Source: Alphaproteobacteria bacterium | Lineage (GTDB): Bacteria > Pseudomonadota > Alphaproteobacteria > Caulobacterales > Maricaulaceae | Assembly (NCBI GenBank): GCA_016124205.1 | Contig: WGOD01000001.1 | Span: forward strand, 434,001-498,000 | Length of the DNA: 64,000 nucleotides | Direction of reading: 5' to 3' | Shown: positions 18,426-28,040 of the stretch, in pieces | How the letters are laid out: each line of letters opens with the position of its first letter | Position numbering within the stretch: the stretch's first letter is position 1 | Made by a program: the position numbers and the translations under genes | The notes under the pieces: model-generated | What the model was told of the DNA's origin: nothing | Databases searched by the model: none | The model's input: only the letters and a program-made list of their open reading frames with translations

Positions 18426-19715
18426 TCAGGCGCCCTTCTTGGCGCTGGCGGCCTCTTCGGTGTTCTTGCGCTCGGCATAGATGTAGAGCGGCTTGGCCTT
18501 GCCCTCGACGACCTCGGCGTTGACCACGACCTCTTCCACGCCCTCCATGCCCGGCAGGTCGAACATGGTGTCGAGCAGGATGCCCTCCATGATCGAGCGC
18601 AGGCCGCGCGCGCCGGTCTTGCGGGTGATCGCCTTGCGGGCGACGGCCGCCATGGCGTCATCGGTGAAGGTCAGGCCGACCCCTTCCATGTCGAACAGGC
18701 GCTGGTACTGCTTGACCAGAGCGTTCTTCGGCTCGGTCAGGATCTGGATCAGAGCCCCCTCGTCGAGGTCTTCCAGCGTGGCGATCACCGGCAGACGGCC
18801 GATGAATTCCGGGATCAGGCCGAAACGGACCAGATCGTCCGGCTCCACCTCGCGCAGGACGTCGCCCGTGCGGCGGTCGTCGATCTCGCGCACATCGGCA
18901 CCGAAGCCCATGGCCGAGCCCTTGCCGCGCTGGGAGATGATCCGCTCGAGGCCGGCAAAGGCGCCGCCGACGATGAACAGGATGTTGGTCGTGTCCACCT
19001 GCAGGAATTCCTGCTGGGGATGCTTGCGGCCGCCCTGGGGCGGGACCGAAGCGACCGTGCCTTCCATGATCTTCAGAAGCGCCTGCTGGACGCCCTCGCC
19101 CGATACGTCACGGGTGATGGAGGGGTTGTCCGACTTGCGCGAAATCTTGTCGACCTCGTCGATATAGACGATGCCGCGCTGGGCGCGCTCGACATTGTAG
19201 TCGGCAGCCTGCAGCAGTTTGAGAATGATGTTCTCGACGTCCTCGCCCACATAACCGGCCTCGGTCAGCGTGGTGGCGTCGGCCATCGTGAAGGGCACGT
19301 CGATGATGCGCGCCAGCGTCTGGGCCAGCAGCGTCTTGCCGCAACCGGTCGGGCCGACGAGCAGGATGTTCGACTTCGACAGCTCGACATCGCCGTTCTG
19401 GTTGCCGTGGTTCAGGCGCTTGTAGTGGTTGTGCACCGCGACCGAGAGCACGCGCTTGGCCTGTTCCTGGCCGATCACGTAGTCGTTGAGGACGGTGAAG
19501 ATTTCCTGCGGGGTCGGCACGCCTTCCTTGGACTTCACCAGCGAGGTCTTGTTCTCCTCGCGGATGATATCCATGCACAGCTCGACGCATTCATCGCAGA
19601 TGAACACCGTCGGGCCCGCAATCAGCTTGCGCACCTCATGCTGGCTCTTGCCGCAAAACGAGCAATAGAGCGTGTTTTTCGCGTCGCCGCCGCCGCCGCT
19701 CGATGTCTTGCTCAT
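18426..19715 (-). CDS. clpX: ATP-dependent Clp protease ATP-binding subunit ClpX (429 aa)
   Basis: AAA+ unfoldase that recognises substrates and feeds them to ClpP. The N-terminal zinc-binding domain uses C18, C21, C40 and C43 ([12 protein letters not shown]...FICDEC). Walker A is [15 protein letters not shown], Walker B is [11 protein letters not shown], the pore-loop region is intact, and the ClpP-contact IGF-type loop is present as MGFGADVRE-adjacent sequence. Full length for the family. A 159-base gap separates it from clpP upstream. In alphaproteobacteria ClpXP degrades cell-cycle regulators such as CtrA, which makes it essential in studied relatives. Confidence 0.98.
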   Translation of the reverse strand: MSKTSSGGGGDAKNTLYCSFCGKSQHEVRKLIAGPTVFICDECVELCMDIIREENKTSLVKSKEGVPTPQEIFTVLNDYVIGQEQAKRVLSVAVHNHYKRLNHGNQNGDVELSKSNILLVGPTGCGKTLLAQTLARIIDVPFTMADATTLTEAGYVGEDVENIILKLLQAADYNVERAQRGIVYIDEVDKISRKSDNPSITRDVSGEGVQQALLKIMEGTVASVPPQGGRKHPQQEFLQVDTTNILFIVGGAFAGLERIISQRGKGSAMGFGADVREIDDRRTGDVLREVEPDDLVRFGLIPEFIGRLPVIATLEDLDEGALIQILTEPKNALVKQYQRLFDMEGVGLTFTDDAMAAVARKAITRKTGARGLRSIMEGILLDTMFDLPGMEGVEEVVVNAEVVEGKAKPLYIYAERKNTEEAASAKKGA

Positions 19716-19856
19716 GACCGCTCCCGTCCGTGCCCCTGAAGGTGGGCACCTGCTTCGCTGCTACCGTCCGATCTCGCAAGATCGGTGCCGAAGGTTGGCG
19801 AAAGGTTTCCGCAGCACACTTATTCGATCACATCGTGTCCGGGGCAATCAAGCACG

Positions 19857-19874
19857 CAGCACCGCTGGGTGCTG
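19857..19874 (-). terminator. weak hairpin immediately after clpP
   Basis: CAGCACC and GGTGCTG form a 7-base-pair stem with a 4-base loop, directly abutting the clpP stop codon. There is no U-tract, so it may stabilise mRNA or only partly terminate transcription toward clpX. Confidence 0.35.
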
Positions 19875-20504
19875 TTAGTCCTTGCTGTCCTCGGACGCGT
19901 CACGCCGCGTGAACACGTCGTCGATGAGACCCCACTCCTTGGCTTCCTCGGCCGACATGAAGGTATCCCGGTCGAGCTTGCGCTCCACCTCTTCATAGGT
20001 CTGGCCGGTGTGATGCACGTAGATTTCGTTCAGCCGGCGCTTGGTCTTGATGATGTCCTCGGCGTGGCGCTCGATGTCCGAGGCCTGGCCGCGGAAACCA
20101 CCCGAGGGCTGGTGCACCATGATGCGCGCATTCGGCAGCGCGATGCGCCGGCCGGACGCACCGGCCGTGAGAATCACCGAACCCATCGACGCCGCCATGC
20201 CCATGCAGACCGTCGACACGGGGCTGCGGATGTATTGCATCGTGTCGTAGATCGCGAGGCCGGAATGGACGTGGCCGCCCGGCGAGTTGATGTACATCGA
20301 GATCTCTTTTTTCGGGTTCTCCGACTCCAGGAAAAGGAGCTGGGCGCAGATCAGCGACGCCATGCCGTCCTCGAACGGGCCGGTCAGGAAGATGATCCGC
20401 TCCTTCAGAAGGCGGGAGAAAATGTCGTAGGCACGCTCGCCGCGGCTCGACTGCTCGACCACCATCGGCACGAGGTTCATCATCACATCCTGAGGATCAC
20501 GCAT
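19875..20504 (-). CDS. clpP: ATP-dependent Clp protease proteolytic subunit ClpP (209 aa)
   Basis: Serine protease subunit that assembles into a tetradecameric chamber. It shows [26 protein letters not shown], the catalytic Ser in [11 protein letters not shown], catalytic His in [17 protein letters not shown], and the catalytic Asp in [20 protein letters not shown]. The start at 20504 is chosen because GGGAGA lies just upstream and it gives the standard length. A longer frame reaching 20585 would add 27 residues not typical of the family. It sits in the usual place between tig and clpX. Confidence 0.97.
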   Translation of the reverse strand: MRDPQDVMMNLVPMVVEQSSRGERAYDIFSRLLKERIIFLTGPFEDGMASLICAQLLFLESENPKKEISMYINSPGGHVHSGLAIYDTMQYIRSPVSTVCMGMAASMGSVILTAGASGRRIALPNARIMVHQPSGGFRGQASDIERHAEDIIKTKRRLNEIYVHHTGQTYEEVERKLDRDTFMSAEEAKEWGLIDDVFTRRDASEDSKD

Positions 20505-20583
20505 CGGAAGTCTCCCGGCTGAACGCTGGCGAATCTGCACGGCGGAGGCCCCGCCAGACCGATTCACTTGGAAAGGCGTCGCC

Positions 20584-20612
20584 AATATCGCGAGCGAGTC
20601 TCACCGGCGCAA
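20584..20612 (-). promoter_or_regulatory. candidate clpP promoter
   Basis: Minus strand TTGCGC (20612-20607), 17-base spacer, GATATT (20589-20584), about 80 bases upstream of the clpP ATG and downstream of the tig terminator. The -35 reads CTTGCG when shifted by one base, reminiscent of heat-shock promoters, but the -10 does not settle which sigma factor would be used. Confidence 0.4.
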
Positions 20613-20674
20613 GGCATGCGCCGCGCTGTTAACCAGTAAGGCAGACCCGCCAGCGGCAGCGGCCGGAATCGAAA

Positions 20675-20697
20675 CGGGGCGGCCACTGGCCGCCCCG
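20675..20697 (-). terminator. hairpin terminator after tig
   Basis: CGGGGCGGCC and GGCCGCCCCG form a near-perfect 10-base-pair stem with a tiny loop, 30 bases after the tig stop. The minus-strand continuation TTTCG is a poor U-tract. Stem strength and position support termination. Confidence 0.65.
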
Positions 20698-20726
20698 CTC
20701 GTGAATTCGCATTGTCCCGAAAGGGA

Positions 20727-22265
20727 TCAGGACTTCTTCGCCGCCGCCTTCTTGGCCGGAGCCTTCTTCTTCGCGGCGGGCTTCTTGTCGCCATCGTCCT
20801 TCTTGGACGCGGCGGCCTTCTTCGCCGGAGCCTTCTTGGTGTCGGCCTTGGCGTCGTCCTTCTTGGCAGCCGCTTTCTTGGCCGGAGCCTTCTTCGCAGC
20901 AGCCTTCTTGGCCGGCTTGGCCGGAGCGTCGTCCTCGTCGTCGAACAGGGCCTCGCGGCTCACCTTCTTCTCGGACACGTCGGCCAGCTCCAGGATGTAG
21001 TCGACGACCTTCTCTTCATAGATCGGCGCGCGGATCTGGGCGACGGCGTTCGGGTTCTTCTGGAAGAACTCGACGACCTGGCGCTCCTGGCCCGGATATT
21101 TCTGGGCTTCCTGGTTGATCGCGCGGGAGACTTCTTCCTGCGTGACCTGGACGTTGGCGCCCTGGCCGATCTTGGCGAGGACGAGGCCGAGGCGGACGCG
21201 GCGTTCCGCGATCGCCATATACTCTTCCTTCAGCTGGTCTTCGGACTTGTCCTTGTCCTCGTCTTCCAGGTGACCGTGTTCGATCGCGTGGGAGACTTCC
21301 TGCCAGATGGTGGCGAATTCCTGCTCGACCATGGACGGCGGCAGGTCGAACTTGTGGGCCGCGTCGAGCTGGTCCAGCAGGTCGCGCTTGGCGCGCAGAC
21401 GAGATTGGGCGCTGTGCTCGCGCTCGAAGCGCTTCTTCAGCGCGTCCTTGAGGGCGGCGAGGTCTTCCAGACCGAAATTCTTCGCCAGCTCGTCGTCGAT
21501 CTTGGTGTCGGCCGGGGCCTCGATCGACTTCACGGTCGTTTCGAAGACGGCTTCCTTACCGGCGAGGTGCTTGGCGTTGTAATCCTCCGGGAAGGAGACT
21601 TTCAGCTCGCGCTCTTCGCCGGCCTTCGCACCCGTCAGCTGGTCTTCGAAGCCCGGGATGAAGGCACCATCGCCGATCACGACGCGGGCGTCGGTGGCCG
21701 AACCGCCTTCAAAGGCTTCGCCGTCGATCTTGCCGACGAAGTCGATGACGACGAGGTCGCCCTCTTCCGCCTTCGCGGTCTTGGCGGTCTTCGGCTTGAA
21801 GGACTTGTTCTGGGCGGCGAGCTCGGCGAGCGCGTCCTCGACCTGCGCGTCCTCGATCTCGGCGACCGGGCGCGTAACCTTCATCTTCTTCGGGTCTGCC
21901 GGTTCGAAAGCCGGCATCACCTCGACGGAGACTTCGAATTCGAAATCCTTGCCGCCCTTGCGCACTTCGGCCGGGTCGGACTTGACCTCGATCTTCGGCT
22001 GGGTGGCCAGCTCCAGGCCACGCTCTTCCATGGTGTCCTGAACCGCCTTCGGCATCATTTCCTCGAGCACGTCGCCGAGGATGGAATCGCCGAACACCTT
22101 CTTGATGTGGCTGGAGGGCACCTTGCCCGGGCGGAAGCCCTTCAGGCGGACCTGCGGGCGAATTTCTTCGATCTTGGCGTCCAGGCGAGCCTGCAGGTCC
22201 TTTGCGGGGACCACGATCTCGAACGTGCGGCTCAAGCCTTCGGAAGACGTCTCGGTAACGTTCAT
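20727..22265 (-). CDS. tig: trigger factor with a long Lys/Ala-rich C-terminal tail (512 aa)
   Basis: Ribosome-associated chaperone and prolyl isomerase that meets nascent chains at the tunnel exit. The N-terminal ribosome-binding domain contains the GFRPGKVP signature (about 43-50). The FKBP-type PPIase domain follows (GDLVVIDFVGKIDGEAFEGG, about 166-185), then the helical substrate-binding arms. After about residue 440 the sequence is an acidic patch (DDEDDAP) followed by about 60 residues of repeated AKKAPAKKAA-type motifs, like tails of histone H1 or eukaryotic-type HU proteins. Normal trigger factors end near 430-460, so the tail is extra. The ATG at 22265 is preferred to a TTG 18 bases upstream. 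Confidence 0.95.
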   Translation of the reverse strand: MNVTETSSEGLSRTFEIVVPAKDLQARLDAKIEEIRPQVRLKGFRPGKVPSSHIKKVFGDSILGDVLEEMMPKAVQDTMEERGLELATQPKIEVKSDPAEVRKGGKDFEFEVSVEVMPAFEPADPKKMKVTRPVAEIEDAQVEDALAELAAQNKSFKPKTAKTAKAEEGDLVVIDFVGKIDGEAFEGGSATDARVVIGDGAFIPGFEDQLTGAKAGEERELKVSFPEDYNAKHLAGKEAVFETTVKSIEAPADTKIDDELAKNFGLEDLAALKDALKKRFEREHSAQSRLRAKRDLLDQLDAAHKFDLPPSMVEQEFATIWQEVSHAIEHGHLEDEDKDKSEDQLKEEYMAIAERRVRLGLVLAKIGQGANVQVTQEEVSRAINQEAQKYPGQERQVVEFFQKNPNAVAQIRAPIYEEKVVDYILELADVSEKKVSREALFDDEDDAPAKPAKKAAAKKAPAKKAAAKKDDAKADTKKAPAKKAAASKKDDGDKKPAAKKKAPAKKAAAKKS

Positions 22266-22398
22266 CAGTCGGTATCCGGTCAAGCGTTGTCGGGGGCGGC
22301 GCGCCGCCCCGGGCGTCAGGAAGCGCGCGTTATGTCACGCGTCCTGCCCGCGCGCAACGGCATCAGCAGGCGCGGCGCAGTGGGGAGCGCAAACTCAA

Positions 22399-23223
22399 CT
22401 AATTAAAAGTCGAAGGTGGCACTTCGGCCGGTTCTGATTGTCGCTCAGGTGTCGTGCGCCGCTCCATCCAGTCGCAAGCCCGACCGAGAACTGCGCAGAT
22501 AAATGGCCGATCTGCGAGACTCTCAACTGGTGCGCTCAAAAGCAACTCGCCTTCCGGAACTGACCGCAATCGGATCGCCCCGTCGGCGAAGGTAATAATC
22601 CCGGCGTCAATCCGCTCAAGAAACAACTCTCCGTTCGAGCAAAGCTCACCTTCACACGAAATTTCGCCCGCCTGAAACTGGCGCATCGACATCTTCTGAA
22701 CGTCCGCAAACCCCCAAGACGCGAAGCCGATCAAGGTAGATCCGAGAATCCCGATAGTGAGCAAGAGAGCCTTATCGTCCGGCAATTCCTCCCGCTTAAA
22801 ACCGGCATTCCCTGCAATCCAGAATAAAATTTCGTAAGTATTCCCGAAAACGAAAAATCCGAAAAAAAACATGCGGGTGAACGGATCTGCGAACGGCACG
22901 TATGCGAGCGAAATCCACGGCAGCAAGCCTAAGAACCGGTCTGTAAACCGGCCAAACGGTGTACCCCACCCGGTTCGCTTTTTGTGTTGATCTGCAGCTT
23001 CGCCCTTCTTCCGAAGAGGACGATTTTCGAGACTGATGATCAATCCAATAAAGATGAATAAAAGAACTCCCGGAAAAAACGAAACCCCTCGATCAAGAAA
23101 ATCTGAAACAGTCAGAACCGCCAGCCATTCGATATTCTCCCAAAATAAGGACAGAAAATACAGTCCGCTGGATGCGAATATCGCGATTGGAAATATTGTT
23201 AAGACGGTTTGAATAGGTTTCAT
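22399..23223 (-). CDS. hypothetical AT-rich membrane protein next to tRNA-Leu (274 aa)
   Basis: Unrecognised protein with four to five hydrophobic segments in its first 175 residues (about 5-27, 49-68, 100-130 and 153-173). A soluble C-terminal part of about 100 residues follows, containing a Cys pair in EISCEGELCSNGEL. The coding region is strikingly AT-rich for this chromosome: the 120 bases at 23041-23160 contain only 46 G or C (38%). Codon choice uses A/T-ending codons avoided by neighbours. It lies 36 bases downstream of tRNA-Leu on the same strand, a classic site for acquired DNA. No integrase or att repeat was found. Function unknown; probably horizontally acquired. Confidence 0.7.
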   Translation of the reverse strand: MKPIQTVLTIFPIAIFASSGLYFLSLFWENIEWLAVLTVSDFLDRGVSFFPGVLLFIFIGLIISLENRPLRKKGEAADQHKKRTGWGTPFGRFTDRFLGLLPWISLAYVPFADPFTRMFFFGFFVFGNTYEILFWIAGNAGFKREELPDDKALLLTIGILGSTLIGFASWGFADVQKMSMRQFQAGEISCEGELCSNGELFLERIDAGIITFADGAIRLRSVPEGELLLSAPVESLADRPFICAVLGRACDWMERRTTPERQSEPAEVPPSTFN

Positions 23224-23259
23224 AATTCGCGCGCGTTCTTTTCAAAATTTTCCAAATAT

Positions 23260-23344
23260 TGGTGCGGATGAGAGGACTCGAACCTCCACGGATTGCTCCA
23301 CTGGAACCTAAATCCAGCGCGTCTACCAGTTCCGCCACATCCGC
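23260..23344 (-). tRNA. tRNA-Leu (anticodon TAG)
   Basis: The minus strand shows a class II tRNA: acceptor GCGGATG, D-arm with GGCGGAACTGGTAGACGC, anticodon stem CTGGA/TCCAG around TTTAGGT (anticodon TAG), a long variable arm and T-arm GAGGTTCGAGTCCTC. Discriminator A and encoded CCA are at 23260-23263. Confidence 0.97.
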
Positions 23345-23433
23345 ATCATGTGGGATGGCCGGGCGCTTGGCCGGGCCGGACCGGGGTGATAGCAGTCCTT
23401 TTCCCGCGCGCGAAGGGCGAAAGGACGCTGACC

Positions 23434-24042
23434 ATGGCCGAACTGGAAGAAGAACGCAGCGCCTTCGATTGGGAAGCCCGCTTCGCCGATGACGACGCGC
23501 CGTGGGAGCGCGGCCAGATGCATCCGGCCTTCCTGCACTGGAAAGAGTCGGGTGCGTTCGACGACATCGAGAGCATCGTGGTGCCGGGCTGCGGCCGGGC
23601 GCCGGAAGTCGCCGGATTCGCGGAGATGGGCCTGAAAACCCATGCCGCCGACCTGTCGGAAACCGCAATCAACTGGCAGCGCAAGCATCTGGATGAGTGC
23701 AATCTGACCGCCGAGCTGTTCACCGGTGACATCCTCGACTGGACGCCCTCCGAACCCGTCGACGCGGTCTACGAGCAGACCTTCCTGTGCGCCATCCACC
23801 CGCGCCTTCGGGAGACGTATGAAGCCGCCCTCCTCCGCTGGCTTCGCCCCGGCGGGCAGCTGTTCGCGCTGTTCATGCAGAAGGAAGAGCGCGGCGGCCC
23901 GCCCTATGGCTGTCCGCCCGGCGTGATGCACACCCTGTTTCCCGAAAACCGCTGGATCTGGCCCGAGGGCGATCTGACGCCCTGGCCCCACCCCTCGCTG
24001 GGCGGCAAGGCGGAGCTCGGCGCTATTCTGACGCGGCGCTGA
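23434..24042 (+). CDS. TPMT-like SAM-dependent methyltransferase (202 aa)
   Basis: Class I methyltransferase of the thiopurine S-methyltransferase type. The N-terminal segment WEARFADDDAPWERGQMHPAFLHW is the family's W-x(n)-PWD/E-like opening. VVPGCGRAPEVAGFAEMG is the SAM-binding glycine motif, DLSETAINWQRK follows it, and YEQTFLCAIHPRLRETYEAALLRWLRPGGQLFALFM matches the conserved D-x(n)-C-A-I region. Family members methylate thiols, selenium or tellurium compounds; the substrate here is unknown. The ATG at 23434 with AAGGA upstream is preferred to a longer frame that would run into the tRNA. Its last 20 bases overlap the convergent MATE gene. Confidence 0.85.
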   Translation: MAELEEERSAFDWEARFADDDAPWERGQMHPAFLHWKESGAFDDIESIVVPGCGRAPEVAGFAEMGLKTHAADLSETAINWQRKHLDECNLTAELFTGDILDWTPSEPVDAVYEQTFLCAIHPRLRETYEAALLRWLRPGGQLFALFMQKEERGGPPYGCPPGVMHTLFPENRWIWPEGDLTPWPHPSLGGKAELGAILTRR

Positions 24043-25450
24043 CCGGGTCGGCGGGTGCCGGCGCGGCCCGGCGGGCCTTGCCGGCCTTGGCCGTCATCGG
24101 CGCGCGGGTCAGCGTATAGGCGGCCGTGCCAAGACCGGAGACGAGGTTGGCCAGCGCCATGCCGCCGATCACACCAAGCGGACCGTCGACGAGCCACGCC
24201 CCGGCAATCGCGAAGACGACGACCATCACCGCCCGGCTCGATGTGATCATCACGCCGTAGGACGGCCGGCCGAGCCCGTTGAACCCGGCGCTGGCGGCAA
24301 TCGTGATGCCGTATCCGGCGACGGTCAGCGTCACCAGCATCCAGTAGAGGCGGGCGACGCCCTGCCCCGCCTCGCTCGGCAGGAAGGCCGCGGCCAGCGG
24401 TCCGGAGAAGACGTTCAGCACCAGCGCCACGCCCAGCCCCCAGGCGAGGCAGAAGGCGAAGCTGGTCAGGAAGGCGCGGCGCACGCGCTCGGTGATCTCC
24501 GCGCCGCCATTCTGGCCCGTCACCGCACCGATCGAGGCCGAGAGCGCAAAGAGCGGCACGATGCCGAAGGCTTCAAGACGGCCGCCGACGCCGACACCGG
24601 CCACCGCCGGGTCGCCGAATTGCGCCATGCCCAGACCGCCCATCACGACAACGAGCGAGAGCGGGTTGAAGGTGTTGGAGATGCAGGCCGGAATGCCGAC
24701 GCGGGCGATCTCGCCCCAATGGTGCCAGACTTCGCCGAAGCCGGGCCAGGAGAAGTCGATCAGCTTTTCCCGGAAGGTGAGATACCAGCCGACGAGCAGG
24801 AAGGTGAAGGCGTTCGCCGCCACCGTCGCCAGCGCCGCGCCGGACACGCCCCAGTCAAGGCCCGGCAAGCCGAGAAACGGCACTTCCGCGAAGATGAAGA
24901 AGGGGTCGAGGATCATGTTCACGACCGCTGCGAGCACCATCATCAGGGCCGGGACGGTCGCGTTGCCGATCGCGCGCAACACATTGCTGGCGACCATCGG
25001 CCCGACGATCAGCACGATGCCGGCGAACCAGGTCGTCATGTAGTCGGTGACATGCGGCATCATCGTGTCGGTCGCGCCGATCAGGCGGAACATCGGCTCG
25101 ACCAGCAGAATGCCGACGATCGACACCGCCCCGACCATCAGGATGGCGAGCGTCAGCGCGTCGGCGGCAATTCGCCGGACTTGCGAGAAATCCTTCTTGC
25201 CGGCGGCGCGCGAGACGGCGGACACCGCGCCTGCGCCGAGGCCGATCGCAACGCTCATCACCAGCATGGAGACGGGAAAGCTCATCTGCACCGCCGCCTG
25301 CTGCGCGGTGCCAAGCCGGCCGACCCAGTAGGCGTCGATAATGCCGGTCAGCATCATGGCGACGATGCCGAAGCTCATCGGGATGACCATGCGAAGGATG
25401 TGTCCGAAGACCGGGCCTTCGGTCATGTCCCGGCTTGAGCGTCCTGCCAT
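24023..25450 (-). CDS. MATE-family multidrug/cation efflux transporter (475 aa)
   Basis: Inner-membrane exporter of the MATE (NorM/DinF) superfamily, which drives drug or metabolite efflux with Na+ or H+. About 12 helices are visible in two homologous halves. GPVFGHILRMVIPMSFGIVAMMLTGIIDAYWVGRLGT is the typical first helix pair, and the second half starts near RVGIPACISNTFNPLSLVVVMGGLG. The start at 25450 has GAGGG at ideal distance. Upstream in-frame starts (GTG at 25498, ATG at 25480 and 25456) would add up to 16 residues without a good ribosome site. Convergent 20-base overlap with the methyltransferase gene. Confidence 0.92.
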   Translation of the reverse strand: MAGRSSRDMTEGPVFGHILRMVIPMSFGIVAMMLTGIIDAYWVGRLGTAQQAAVQMSFPVSMLVMSVAIGLGAGAVSAVSRAAGKKDFSQVRRIAADALTLAILMVGAVSIVGILLVEPMFRLIGATDTMMPHVTDYMTTWFAGIVLIVGPMVASNVLRAIGNATVPALMMVLAAVVNMILDPFFIFAEVPFLGLPGLDWGVSGAALATVAANAFTFLLVGWYLTFREKLIDFSWPGFGEVWHHWGEIARVGIPACISNTFNPLSLVVVMGGLGMAQFGDPAVAGVGVGGRLEAFGIVPLFALSASIGAVTGQNGGAEITERVRRAFLTSFAFCLAWGLGVALVLNVFSGPLAAAFLPSEAGQGVARLYWMLVTLTVAGYGITIAASAGFNGLGRPSYGVMITSSRAVMVVVFAIAGAWLVDGPLGVIGGMALANLVSGLGTAAYTLTRAPMTAKAGKARRAAPAPADPVSAASE

Positions 25451-25570
25451 TTTCATCCCTCGCGTATCAGACTCGACCATATAGGCCGGTTCGCTCACGC
25501 GCGCATCACGTTGCGGTCAGACGCTCGGGAATGGCGGGTATGCGGGGGGTTCTTCCTCGTCGGATTCTTT

Positions 25571-25712
25571 TCCCTCCCCTCGAAGGGGAGGGACGCGAGC
25601 GGCTTGCGTGAGCAAGGCGGGAGCGGGGTGGGGTGAGCGTCCCTTCAAGACACCCCCACCCCGGTCGGCTGGCTGTCGCGCAGCCTCCCGGCCCTCCCCT
25701 CAAGGGGGAGGG
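25571..25712. repeat. palindromic GC-rich intergenic repeat (two hairpin ends)
   Basis: The gap between the MATE gene and maeB holds an element bounded by two hairpins, CCCTCCCCT..AGGGGAGGG at 25572-25592 and CCCTCCCCT..AGGGGGAGGG at 25692-25712. Between them are further complementary segments (GGGGTGGGGTG near 25625 with CACCCCCACCCC near 25650). This resembles the dispersed mosaic palindromes of many alphaproteobacterial genomes. It may serve as maeB terminator. A related 9-base-pair hairpin occurs at 43129-43150. Confidence 0.65.
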
Positions 25713-25724
25713 TGAATGTCGGCA

Positions 25725-27998
25725 CTACAGCGCCGCAGCGCTCGGATCGAAGGCGGCGAGGCCCGCGAGGTTCACGATGTCGGAGACCGAGGACCCGAGG
25801 CGGGCGATCTGGACCGGCTTTTCGAGGCCCACGATGATCGGGCCGATCACGGTTGCGGCCCCGGCCGCCTTCAAAAGGCGCGTTGCGATCGAGGCGGAGT
25901 GCACCGCCGGCATAACGAGCACGTTGGCGGGCTCGGTCAGGCGCGAGAAGGGGTAGAGCTCGTGGTGGTCGGGGTTGAGCGCCACGTCGGCGGCCATCTC
26001 GCCCTCGTATTCGAAATCGACCCCGCGGGCGTCGAGGATTTTCACCGCACCCGACATCTTCTCCGTCCGCTCGCCCGGCGGGTTGCCGAAGGAGGAGTAG
26101 GACAGGAAGGCGACGCGCGGCGTCAGGCCGAAGCGGCGTGCCGTCGCGGCCATTTCCACCGCAATGTCGGCGAGTTCCGCCGAAGTCGGGAATTCCGCGC
26201 CGAGCACGTCGCCGATCAGCAGCGTCCGGCCGCGGGAAATCGCCGTGTTGATGCCGACCAGCCGGCCGCCCTCGACCGGGTCGATCACAAGGCGGATATC
26301 GGTCAGGGCGACATTGGTGTGGCGGGTGACACCGGTAATCATGCCGTCGGCGTGGCCGAGCTTGACCATGCAGGCGGAGAAGACATTCCGGTTGGTGTTC
26401 ACCAGGCGCTGGACGTCGCGCTTGAGATAGCCCTTCCGCTGCAGCCGCTCATAGAGGAATTGGGCGTAGTCGTAATTGTGGTCCGACAGCCGCGCATTGA
26501 CGATTTCGAGCTCGCCGGTCGGCAGACCGAGTTCGGTCATGTTGGCTTCGGCGATGTCCTCGCGCGCCACGAGGACCGCCTTGCCCAGCCCCTGGGTCTG
26601 GAAGGCGTGCGCAGCGCGGATCACCGACGGGGCCTCGCCCTCGGCGAAGACGATCGTCTTCTGCGCCCCGCGCAGCACCGAGGCGACCCGCTGTTGCAGG
26701 GCAGCCGTCGGGTCGACGCGGCGGGCCAGCGACTGGCGGTAGCTTTCGGTGTCCTGCGGCACGATGCGCGCAACGCCCGACTCCACCGCCGCCTTGGCGA
26801 CATAGGGCGGCACGCGGGAGATCAGGCGCGGGTCGAAGGGCGTCGGGATGATGTATTCCGGGCCGAACTGAAGCCGCGACCCGGTATAGGCGTCGGACAC
26901 CTCGTCGGGCACGTCCTCGCGGGCGAGATCGGCCAGCGCGCGGGCGCAGGCGATCTTCATCTCCTCGTTGATCGTACGGGCGCGCACGTCGAGCGCGCCC
27001 CGGAAGATGTAAGGAAAGCCGAGGACGTTGTTGACCTGGTTGGGATAATCCGACCGGCCGGTGGCGACGATGGCGTCGCCGCGTACTTCCTTGATCAGCT
27101 CGGGCAGGATTTCCGGGGTCGGGTTCGCCATGGCGAAGATGATCGGGTCCGGGGCCATGGACTGGACCATGGACTGGGAGACGATGCCGCCGGCCGACAG
27201 ACCGATCAGGCAGTCCGCCCCCCTCACCGCTTCTTCCAGCGTGCGCATCTGCGTCTTCACCGCCTGATCGCGCAGGCGCGGGAAGAGATCGTTGCGGCCG
27301 GTATGGACCACGCCGTCCTTGTCGACGACGACGGTCTTGTCCTTGTCGACGCCCATCGACTGCAAGAGTTCGATCACCGACAGGCCCGCCGCGCCGGCAC
27401 CGACGAGGACGACGTTGAGGTCGGACAGCTTCTTGCCGGAAATCTCGCAGGCATTGATCAGCCCCGCCGCGGCGATGATCGCGGTACCGTGCTGGTCGTC
27501 ATGAAAGACCGGGATGTCGAGCATTTCGCGCAAGCGACGCTCGATCTCGAAGCATTCCGGGCTCTTGATGTCTTCGAGGTTGATGCCGCCGAAGGTCGCG
27601 CCGAACCCGGCGACGCATTCCACGAACTGGTCAGGATCGGTGTATTTCACCTCGACGTCGAAGGCGTCGATGTCGGCGAAGCGCTTGAACAGCACCGCCT
27701 TGCCTTCCATCACCGGCTTGGAGGCCATCGCGCCGAGATTGCCGAGACCGAGGATCGCCGTGCCGTTCGAGACGACGGCGACCATATTGCCCTTGGACGT
27801 GTAGTCGTAGGCCGCGTCCTCATTCTCCGCGATCGCCTTCACCGGCACCGCAACGCCCGGCGAGTAGGCCAGCGACAGGTCGCGCTGCGTCGCCATCGGC
27901 TTGGTCGGCGCGAGCGACAGCTTGCCCGGCGTCGGCAGGCGGTGGAAATCGAGCGCGTCCTGCTCAAAAGGCGTCAGTTTGGGGGGCTTGTCGCTCAT
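25725..27998 (-). CDS. maeB: NADP-dependent malic enzyme with phosphotransacetylase-like domain (757 aa)
   Basis: Oxidatively decarboxylates malate to pyruvate, yielding NADPH. The N-terminal malic domain holds [30 protein letters not shown] and [24 protein letters not shown]. The NAD(P)-binding part has the [19 protein letters not shown] segment and [17 protein letters not shown]. From about residue 430 the protein continues into a phosphate-acetyltransferase-like domain ([49 protein letters not shown]). That domain usually has lost catalysis and acts in acetyl-CoA regulation and oligomerisation. Length matches MaeB. It lies 42 bases after nnr and may be co-transcribed. Confidence 0.96.
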   Translation of the reverse strand: MSDKPPKLTPFEQDALDFHRLPTPGKLSLAPTKPMATQRDLSLAYSPGVAVPVKAIAENEDAAYDYTSKGNMVAVVSNGTAILGLGNLGAMASKPVMEGKAVLFKRFADIDAFDVEVKYTDPDQFVECVAGFGATFGGINLEDIKSPECFEIERRLREMLDIPVFHDDQHGTAIIAAAGLINACEISGKKLSDLNVVLVGAGAAGLSVIELLQSMGVDKDKTVVVDKDGVVHTGRNDLFPRLRDQAVKTQMRTLEEAVRGADCLIGLSAGGIVSQSMVQSMAPDPIIFAMANPTPEILPELIKEVRGDAIVATGRSDYPNQVNNVLGFPYIFRGALDVRARTINEEMKIACARALADLAREDVPDEVSDAYTGSRLQFGPEYIIPTPFDPRLISRVPPYVAKAAVESGVARIVPQDTESYRQSLARRVDPTAALQQRVASVLRGAQKTIVFAEGEAPSVIRAAHAFQTQGLGKAVLVAREDIAEANMTELGLPTGELEIVNARLSDHNYDYAQFLYERLQRKGYLKRDVQRLVNTNRNVFSACMVKLGHADGMITGVTRHTNVALTDIRLVIDPVEGGRLVGINTAISRGRTLLIGDVLGAEFPTSAELADIAVEMAATARRFGLTPRVAFLSYSSFGNPPGERTEKMSGAVKILDARGVDFEYEGEMAADVALNPDHHELYPFSRLTEPANVLVMPAVHSASIATRLLKAAGAATVIGPIIVGLEKPVQIARLGSSVSDIVNLAGLAAFDPSAAAL

Positions 27999-28040
27999 CG
28001 GGCTTTCCGCGCTGTGGTCGGGAACCGGATTGGCACGCCC

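Noticed and set aside
22390-23344. Genomic island at tRNA-Leu with integrase
   Set aside because: Only one AT-rich gene is present; no integrase, no second att-like repeat and normal genes resume at tig.
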